Source: Lantana camara
Taxonomy: Eukaryota; Streptophyta; Magnoliopsida; Lamiales; Verbenaceae
NCBI GenBank assembly: GCA_037501455.1
Contig: CM074858.1
Location: forward strand, 14,372,501 to 14,436,500
Reading direction: 5' to 3'
DNA length: 64,000 nt
Under the pieces are notes generated by a model. It had not been told where the DNA came from. It saw nothing but the letters and a program-made list of their open reading frames with translations, and made no database searches. Below, piece after piece: positions 56,640 to 64,000 of this stretch; position 1 is the stretch's first letter, and the number at the start of each line of letters is the position of its first letter. Made by a program: the position numbers and the translations under genes.

Positions 56640-59600
56640 TGTAGCACCCGGGACGATAGGCACCACATCCCCCGCACTATGAGTCTAATCCACATATGAA
56701 ATAGGCAGTCCATACATGAATTGGACTCACAGCGAACGGGTGACAAACAAAACAACAGTCCTGACTAGGCGGAAGCTAACCCTGGAACAATCAACAATAA
56801 CCAAAATGTGGAAGCAAGGAAATCATTCATGTAATACAAAAGAAATAAATGAAATCCAACAAGAATATAAATACGGGTTCCACTAATCAATACACCTGTC
56901 CTAACCTGTCCCAAATCAATACAAGGCAACAACATAACAACGGGTTCAACTAGCTCCATAACCTGTCCTAACCTGTCCCGAAATAATATCAGTTCAATAA
57001 GGGCACAACGGCCAACAATAAAAGGTCAATACAATACTTAGAAACCATATAGTATGCAGTGAGTGTAAATGAGTGAGACTAGAACAATGACTCGACACTC
57101 TAACTCCGCCTAGTAACCAACACCTGCAAAAGAAACTGGAAAAGTGGGAAAGAGGGGTCAGTCTCTAGAAGACTGAGTGAGCAGGAGCGATACATATATA
57201 GAAACATGCGCATGCAAGTCATAAATCCCGACCAATGTTTTATTTAAAATTAATTCCCAAGAGGGCAAGAGAATAACTAAGCAATGCTCGGACTTTACGA
57301 CTAATCATATTAAATTTATTAAGTTCATAAATCATACATAAACATTAAGGCTCGGCGAGTGAGAGTGCATTATCTCCAACCAAACTCCGACCGTGTACGA
57401 CAAATATCATTAATATATTGAATATGTGATCATGCAGTATATTATAATACACACAAATCATATAACATAGTCGTTTGGACGATCCGTGTCCCGGCCTTCC
57501 CGCACGGTGCATAACAATCATAATACAATTATATTCATAAACAAGTTCCAACCTTCTTCCTCCGGGTGGTGGACGGGTTAGCAAGACTCGACCACCTCAT
57601 ACATAGGCCAATGGGGTTTCATGACTCCCCCAAGGGCACTCAGCTCCCATTCCCCGCTAAACCTCCTAGCGAGGGCCGGTATCGCCGTAAAACATAGTGG
57701 AACTAGCACATGGGATCACCGTCGGCCCATGCCTCCCCGGATAGCCACATGTACTAAGTCCCTGGGCCCGTGAACATATCATACATGTATAATCTCGCCA
57801 AAACATTTGATTCATAAGAAGCATAACATATTTCATAATTCATTTGAAAAGGGTTTACTCGATCAATATTTACTCGATAACTATACTTTAAAAGTAACAT
57901 ATATATATACGTAAGGTTTTGGCCAAAGCTTGTCACATAAGGTTGTAGGGTTTAATATGTAACTAGAACGAAAACACCCTCACCTGGAATACCATGAGAC
58001 ATAAAGCATGAGCAATACGGGTGCCTATTCAATTCGGAAGTCTTCGCCCTGGAAACAAACTGTACAAGAGAATGAACAATGTGTACCAGTGAGAGGAGAC
58101 TCAATATGAACCAAATAGGACGCACGGCACGAAATGAGATGACATGAAGTAGAATGACATATTATGGCATGCACATGAAATTAATAATAATTATGATGTG
58201 CCGTGAATGTGCTCATATGCTAAATTAATGTCTGACGTTGCAATTAGTCACATAATACACTCAAATAATTTATATAAACAAGTAAACCAATTAAATGAAT
58301 TCAATTTATTTTAAATCATGAAGCCCATCAATTTATTATCATTTAGAAAATCAAACAATAAGGTTTAAACAATGTCAATTATCAAATCATATATCAATTT
58401 ACAGGATTCAATTAACAATTAAACATACAATTAAAGCTACATGTATGATTCAAGAACGTTAAGTTCGTATTTCAAATTAAATAAGTATGTGGAATAATTA
58501 TGCCAACTCATATATATTCAAACAATTCACAATTAAATCAATTAAGGCAAGTAATCGACATGAAAAGAGGCCCATAAAATCAATGAGTTAAGAATTCGAT
58601 TTTTCATATATCATATCATATTATCATACATTATACAATTCATAATCATCGATTAATTAAGCGTACAAGATTAAATTACAATTTAAAACAATTAACGTAT
58701 AATATACAATAACTTCAGAAATTCATATAAAATCAACCAAGTGTCCGATTGACGAACGGAAAACGGTGATAGACTCACCACGACGAAAGGAACACACTGT
58801 CCGGAAGGTATCAGAATGCCGCCACCGGAGCCCGCCGGACCGCCACTGACAGCCACCAAACCACCACCTCCGGTGGCCGAAAAAATCCCCGGAAGGACAG
58901 AAACGTGCGCCTCGGCCTGCTAGTCAAAAGCCCTCAAACAATTTCAGAAATTACCAAACACACCGGATTCCGTAGACGAAAAACCGAACTTACTCCCTAG
59001 AACGGAAATTGCAATTAAACTCAAACCGTAAAACGAAAACGAAATCCGGACATACCGTTGAAAAGCCCGTAACGAGGCCTTCGAAACCCATATCTCAATT
59101 ACCGGAAAAAGTCACCGAAACAGTGACCGGTTTGGACCCGCCGGTTCACCACCACCGGCCAGTTTTCGCACCGGCATCAACACGGAGAGCTTGTCCACGT
59201 TGAGACGAGTAACTTTCGTGAAGGACTCGTCACCAAAATCCCACCGGAAAAGGTTGAACCGCCGCCTCTAAAGTCCGCCGCTGCCCCTCGTCGAAAAACC
59301 CAGTTTCCGGCCACTTTCTCGCCAAACCAGTGCCAGAAACGAACGCAGGAGGTTGAAGAACCTTGGAAACCGCTAACCCTCGCCTGAAAAAGTCATCGGA
59401 GGGCGGTGTTTGGTGGCGCTACAGTAACACGCGCCACCGCCGTCATCTTTGATCGGCGCGTGAGCCACCGTCAGGTGGCCGTTGGCCGCACTGCCAACGT
59501 CGAAGGGGATGCCGGGATGTCTTCTCTCATGCCTTGGGGCGCGTGTAGCAAGAGTGTCGCCGAAAACAGAGTGGAACGCCGGCGAAGTCACGGTGGTCTG

Positions 59601-60173
59601 CCACCACCTCCATCCCATCTGAAAATCGACGATATCTTCGCCTCCGTTTGTCATCGAGCCAAGATCTTGGTACGGTTGTGACCGCGTCGTCGAGCTCATC
59701 GAAAAACACTATTGGTTCGTCAAAAATCGTTGAGAAACGAGCAAGTTTGGATTAGTGTGTGTTTATGTATGTGAATAGTGATTGAGGATCAGTTGAATCG
59801 CGAGAGGAAGAGAAAGAAAGCTGAAGCTGGAGTCTGCTGTGTTATGGCACGAATAACGAGGATCCGGGTGTTATATCCCGGGTCCTCAACACACGGAACG
59901 AGCGAAAGAAGGGTTAACAACGTCAGAATTGGCCAAACTCCGAGACTACGAACTCGTCTCGATGCCCCGAACGCGTTGAAAGGATCAAAGAGCTCAAAAT
60001 CTCGATCGGGTGAGAAATGACCGAAAAACCCTTGAAAGAGAAAATTTCAAACAAGCCCCTAAACTCAGAAGGAGCTGCAAATAAGGCGACATAAATCACA
60101 TAATTACATAATCAAGCACACAAGAAAGTCGACACGTGGTAAAATCTGAACACTGGAAAAGCGGGGCGTTACA
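56640..60173 (-). repeat. Solo LTR D, 3534 bp, target duplication gcccc
   Basis: Plus strand TGTAGCACCCGGGACG ... GCGGGGCGTTACA, with gcccc at 56635-56639 and 60174-60178. No internal sequence. Its target lies in the HP2 hairpin of LTR C. The left third is alignable with T1 and S (stem-loops); the right third (58750-60150) is GC-rich with CCGG-rich stretches and short open frames that look like chance. Confidence 0.92.
57158..57761 (-). other. Conserved LTR stem-loop region, D copy
   Basis: HP1: TCAGTCT (57158-57164), loop CTAGA, AGACTGA (57170-57176). HP2: GGTGG-A-CGGG (57568-57577), loop TTAGCAAGA, CTCG-A-CCACC (57587-57596), one pair G-U type. HP4: CCCCGCTA (57652-57659), loop AACCTCC, TAGCGAGG (57667-57674), one mismatch. 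HP3: GGAACTAGCACATG (57699-57712) with CATGTACTAAGTCC (57748-57761). Confidence 0.7.
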
Positions 60174-62067
60174 GCCCCACCACCCAATAACGACGAGCAT
60201 AGGGTTCATGAGTCCCTATGCCCGGGACTCTTTCCCCCACTAATCTCCTAGTGGGTTCAGTGGGCATCCCAAAGTTGTGAGGGTAGTCCAAGAGTTACCC
60301 GTCAGCTTTTGCTTCCTCGGTTGGCTCAATACACTACCCTCGGGCCCAAGTGAACATGCTTTACTCGCCAAAACAATCAATCACTCAATTAATCAATCAA
60401 TCCGTTCGATCCGTGAAACCAGTTGAAAATCAATAGAGTTTGGAAAACTATATATGTATAGATACATTTTGGCTCAAACATCACATAGGGTTATATGGGT
60501 TCTATATATCTAGAAATTAAACCTCACCTGTGTCGGAAAATAACAAGAATATAACTATGAAGGTTGCTCCTCATCAACCGGAAGGAAATCTGTGTAAAGA
60601 GGGGCAAGTGTTCGTGAGACACGGCTCGCATGAACCATTTAAGATGCACGGCAAAGTCATGGAATATCAATCATGCATTTACAATCAATCAATATGATAA
60701 ACGTGTCCAATTAATCAATAAACCAGGTATATAACTCATATAAGTCACATATGGGAGCCAAGGAAGTGAAAGGAATGCAATAAGAGAGGTTTTGGCAAAG
60801 TTTGGCAAAAGTCGACAATTTTAAAAAATGTACATGTTGAGGGAAAAGTGGAATATCTTTAATTCTAGAAGTGGGAATTGAGTTTTGTTTATTGGAAATG
60901 AAACTAGACACAATGTCCTTTCCGATGATATATGGCTCGTTTCCTAGTTCAAAGCGAGGAGAAAATGGCATAAGCTTGAAGTTAAGCGAGTGTAGGTGGC
61001 CGGGAAAATAGCGACACCTAAAATAATTGATCATAACTCCCAAATGGGAAAATATATTGAGGTTATTCCAATTGGAGGTTATTCTACACTTCAAGACGTT
61101 TCCAATGGTTCAAAAATTAGGTCATTTGGAGTTCGGATGAGGGAGAAACGAACATTTGAAAATTGGCCTAGAAACCCAAATGGGCGTTTGGAATTTGAAT
61201 TGGGAGGCCAAACGGGCGTTTGGGACGAAGCTGGGGCGAAAAACAGGGGCAAAAATAGGGTAACACAAACCAATGCAAGAATTTAACATAAAACTAACAT
61301 ATCATGTATAAGACTCATATATATCAATTAGGTCACATTAAATCCAAAGAAACATGCTTTGATTCAAGCAAATATGTCAAAGAAACCCTTAAAATTGAAT
61401 ATGATCACATATGCTTCAAGTTCCATATAAATGTTGATGTATATGCATCGATCAACTCATATACTTCACAAATAATGCATCTTGGTTCAAGGATTCAATA
61501 TATATCATAAAACCCTAGTGTCACTTCATGAATTCATCAAGCATATACACCATCTTACCTTAGAAGAAATAAGAGATGAAGGGGATGAAGAGATGATGAA
61601 GTCTTATGGTTGATTTCTTGAAGAAAATGGAAGAATCTATTGGTCTCTTGCTTCCTCGCTTGGACCGAATGGAGAGGGAGAGAAATGGAGGTTCTTGCCT
61701 TGTATTCTTGGAGTGAAATGAGAAGAGAATAGATATACATGTATGTATCTATTACATCGATCAAGAAGGGGAAAGAAAAGGGTGAAATTACAACCAAGTC
61801 CTCCAAGAATTTAAGTGATTGAATTATGGTGTCAAAAATTAATAGGTTGGCTAATTTGGTCTAAATCAAAGTGGATAAGAGTCCAAGGATTTCATATAAT
61901 CAAATAAGTCATGTTCGGCAATTAATTCACGTATCACTTAAATACAAATTATGCAATAATTCATGATTTGAGAATAATATCACATATATTTTCCATAAAC
62001 ATATAAGAATATCTTTCATATAATGTCACTTAATGCACAACAGGAAAAATTGGGGCGTTACACTCCT

Positions 62068-62600
62068 GGTGTGTGGATTCGTGCTCAACTGATCATATTT
62101 CCAATTCGTTGCGAAGATTCAATGTAACCAGGAAGTTTGAAAAACGGCTAACGCACAACTACTACTCGGGGATAATACAAGTGTATTTGTATTAGCAATA
62201 GGGACTATATTATTGTATTTGGGCAATAGGGTTTTATATTATACGTGCCATATATAAAGAAATTTGATTTTTTTAAGTTTTTTGATAACTAATGGTTCAA
62301 CCATTTGTTTTGAACAAAAGTTTACCATTAAACAAAATAAAAGGTTTATTTGCTCTAGCACAATAAAATATGGTAATGAAAACCCTAATTTAAGTTTAAC
62401 ATTGAGAAGCTTGACTTACCATCTAAGAGGAAAAACTTCTACGTGGCACCTATCTATTGGTCAATTGAATCTGAATAGGATCCAAAGACTGATTGTTGAG
62501 TCCTATTGACTTGAAAATAGTATCAATCTGCGAATCCTATTTAGAAAGTTAAAATGACCAAGAAGCCTTTTTTGAGACAAAGGGTATCTAAGCCATGAAC
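62068..62600 (+). pseudogene. Copia protease start and GAG-pre-integrase relic
   Basis: Immediately after the insertion VDSCSTDHISNSLRRF is the copia protease site with Cys in place of the Gly of DSG (62076-62096). Further on, STWHLSIGQLNLNRIQRLIV (about 62436-62500) is the GAG-pre-integrase motif (normally WHLRLGH-x-N; here the zinc-binding His is Gln). Much of the protease between them is missing or unreadable. Confidence 0.72.
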
Positions 62601-62940
62601 TTGCTTGAGTTAGTTCATATGGACGTATGATATTATGAGTGTTCAAGCAAGAGAAAGTTTTAGGTACTTCATCATTCATTTGAATGATTACTCTAGATAC
62701 AGATATGTTTATTTGATGAGACTTAACTCTGTATTTTTGAAGAGTTTAAGGAATATAAGACTAAAGTCAAAGAGTCAAACTAGAAAACATATCAAAGCAC
62801 TTCGATTAGATCAACGTAGTGATAAGCATCTATGTTTAGAGATAAATATAATTTCTCAAATGATTTTAGATCTCAACTATCTGTATGAGATACGTCTTAG
62901 CAAGGATGTATTGCAGAAAGGAGAAATAGAACTCTAATAA
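62601..62940 (+). pseudogene. Copia integrase core relic
   Basis: MSVQARESFRYFIIHLNDYS RYRYVYLM corresponds to the core around the first Asp (usually FIDDYSRY), here N-D-YS. KHIKALRLDQRSDKHL matches the second Asp box (usually LRSDRGGEY), altered to LDQRSD. Ends TAA at 62936. Confidence 0.72.
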
Positions 62941-63590
62941 TGATGGTATGATTCATGAAGAGTAATGCTACCCTACGAAGTTCGTTTTGGGGTCTTGCGC
63001 TCAAAACGACAATGCACGTTAAACCTAGTTCTATCTAAGTCAGTTCCTAAAACACTGATGGATCTATAGTTAGGGTGAAAACCCTGTATCTTTTATCTTC
63101 GGATTTAAGGTAGCCTGACCCATATGTTAAGGATGGATCCTGACGAGTTAGAATAAAGAACAAAGGTTTACTTGTTCTAAGGTTATCCTACAAGAACAAG
63201 AGGTGGTATATTTTGTAATTTGAGAAATCACAAAAGATGTTTGTGAATATTTCAAAGATGATTATATAGATAACCACAAAGGGTGGAAGCAAAGTAGTGT
63301 TAAGAGAAATAACAGTATTAGATACTAATTTCCATAAACCCGTGATAACTGAAAATGTATTAGATACATGTGATGTACCAAATACAACATTTGATGTAGA
63401 GACATGTACACGAGAGCATCATTGTAGTGGGAGGATTGTCAGGATACCTGACAAGATACCTAAGATTAACCCAAGTGGTTGAATCTAATGTATCTGATCC
63501 TGCCACGTGTGATGAAGCTGTGAAAGGTAAGACGCTAACCATTTTGTCAAAATCCATGGAATCATAGTTAGAATCCAAGTATTCTAACAA
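62941..63590 (+). pseudogene. Copia integrase C-terminal and linker relic
   Basis: Fragments only: CGRIVRIPDKI-like text at about 63425-63460 resembles the R-S-G-R-x-x-R-x-P linker before the RT, and DPATCDEAVK at about 63500-63525 the conserved DP-x-x-Y-x-E-A motif. Frames shift repeatedly. Confidence 0.55.
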
Positions 63591-64000
63591 AGTCTTGAAC
63601 TTGTGGAGGCGCCTGAAGGCATTAAACCCATTAGATGCAATTGGGTTCTGCGAGAAAATAAAAAGAGAAAATGGACGGAAAAGTAGAGACTTTAGAGCAA
63701 AACTTATGGCAAGGGATTTTACCCAGAAAGAAGAAATCAGTTATGAGGTCTTCTCACCTATAGCAATGCTTAAGTCCATTATCCTCTCCATTTTATCTCA
63801 TTGTCGATTATGAGATTAGATAAATGGATGTAAAGACTATGTTCTTGAACGGGCACCTTCAAGAAGAAGAGATACAGGGCACAACCTGAGGGTTTCACAG
63901 CCAGAAATCAGGTGCATATGATGTAAGCTTAATAGATCGATTTATGATCCTAAGTAAGCGTCTAGATCATGAAACATCAGAATTAAAGAGCCAATTTAAA
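63591..64000 (+). pseudogene. Copia reverse transcriptase N-terminal relic
   Basis: LWRRLKALNPLDAIGFCEKI, FRAKLMARDFTQKEEISYEV and FSPIAMLKSI match the copia RT entry (usually KARLVAKGF-x-Q), then I-R-stop-MDVKTMFLNGHLQEE, the motif before the active site. Stops and shifts show it is dead. Continues off the window. Confidence 0.75.

Larger units (their letters stand above)
44454..62062 (-). mobile_element. Compound LARD-like retrotransposon, LTR-INT-LTR-INT-LTR
   Basis: One target duplication, ctcct (44449-44453 and 62063-62067), flanks the whole block. Inside are LTR A (44454-47099), internal I1 (47100-50192), LTR B (50193-52837), internal I2 (52838-55901) and LTR C (55902-62062, itself split by solo LTR D). 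Each internal has a polypurine tract at its left end and an initiator-Met primer site at its right end, so the sense strand is minus. No gag or pol motifs are found in either 3.1 kb internal, matching the definition of a large retrotransposon derivative (LARD). LTR ends, primer site and purine tract match T1/T2. Confidence 0.9.
55902..62062 (-). repeat. LTR C (outer right, 5' LTR), split by solo LTR D
   Basis: Pieces 55902-56639 and 60179-62062, together about 2622 bp. Ends TGTAGCACCCAG and TTGGGGCGTTACA, followed by target duplication ctcct. It lacks the 31-bp segment containing the 23-bp palindrome of A and B. HP1 is at 56300-56318, HP4 at 60236-60255, HP3 at 60279-60286/60334-60341. Confidence 0.9.
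42190..64000 (+). mobile_element. Ty1/copia retrotransposon, decayed, split by a 17.6 kb insertion
   Basis: Left part about 42190-44453 (LTR end, primer site, leader, gag relic), right part 62068-64000 (protease, integrase, RT), running off the window. The domain order protease-integrase-RT is that of Ty1/copia. The halves are colinear: the gag zinc knuckle is before the insertion and the protease site directly after it. The left LTR boundary was not found; the lineage is undecided. Confidence 0.8.

Noticed and set aside
59009..60020. Open frames in the GC-rich part of LTR D, as a possible captured gene
   Set aside because: Short overlapping frames on both strands, Pro/Arg/Ala-rich from CCGG-type composition, no start context and no domain. 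GC-richness alone is not enough.

Overview
This window is intergenic DNA from a flowering plant, almost certainly a eudicot (inferred from AT-richness, long-LTR Tekay-type chromoviruses, a Tat-lineage element with two RNase H domains, and a methylesterase-type gene end; the species cannot be told). Nearly everything is LTR retrotransposon, stacked by nested insertion. Only about 0.5 kb looks like a host gene.

Layout. 1-6108: chromovirus T1, minus strand, with an unbroken gag-pol frame that runs off the left edge and a 3.7 kb 5' LTR. 6109-34727: an old Tat-lineage Ty3/gypsy element (plus strand, decayed) cut into pieces: protease/RT/RNase H (6109-8268), then archaeal-type RNase H and integrase (25554-27300), a 3' UTR minisatellite (27680-28375) and an antisense extra ORF (34030 down to 28630). 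Into it went chromovirus T3 (8269-25548, target duplication gggtt) and solo LTR S (28915-31865, target duplication agggt). T3 was itself hit in gag by the young chromovirus T2 (11543-19272), whose 3' LTR is mostly deleted. 34728-40042: a decayed Reina/Galadriel-type chromovirus T4, minus strand. 40043-42190: host-like DNA with the last exons of an SABP2/methylesterase-family gene. 42190-64000: a decayed Ty1/copia element, split at 44449 by a 17.6 kb compound insertion (44454-62062, target duplication ctcct) with the structure LTR-internal-LTR-internal-LTR and no recognisable gag-pol; its last LTR holds a further solo LTR, D (56640-60173, target duplication gcccc).

How the parts relate. T1, T2, S, D and the compound array A/B/C share LTR ends (TGTARCRCCC...GGGYGYTACA type), the initiator-Met primer site and, where present, the purine tract TTAAGGGGGAGAG. 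The compound array is therefore probably a non-autonomous (LARD-like) derivative served in trans by T1/T2-like elements.

Most interesting signal. The R/U5 half of these LTRs carries a set of stem-loops in fixed order. Their stems differ in sequence between families but stay paired (CCTCGCTA/TAGCGAGG, CCCACTA/TAGTGGG, TTCACTA/TAGTGAA around the same loop), while loop sequences are conserved. This is covariation expected of a selected RNA structure, and it is kept in elements without genes. Other notable items are an array of ACACGGCCGTGT palindromes with alternating 32/52 bp spacing, a 29-bp tandem hairpin array, a coiled-coil extra ORF upstream of gag in T3, and the antisense extra ORF of the Tat element. 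All comparisons were made by eye.
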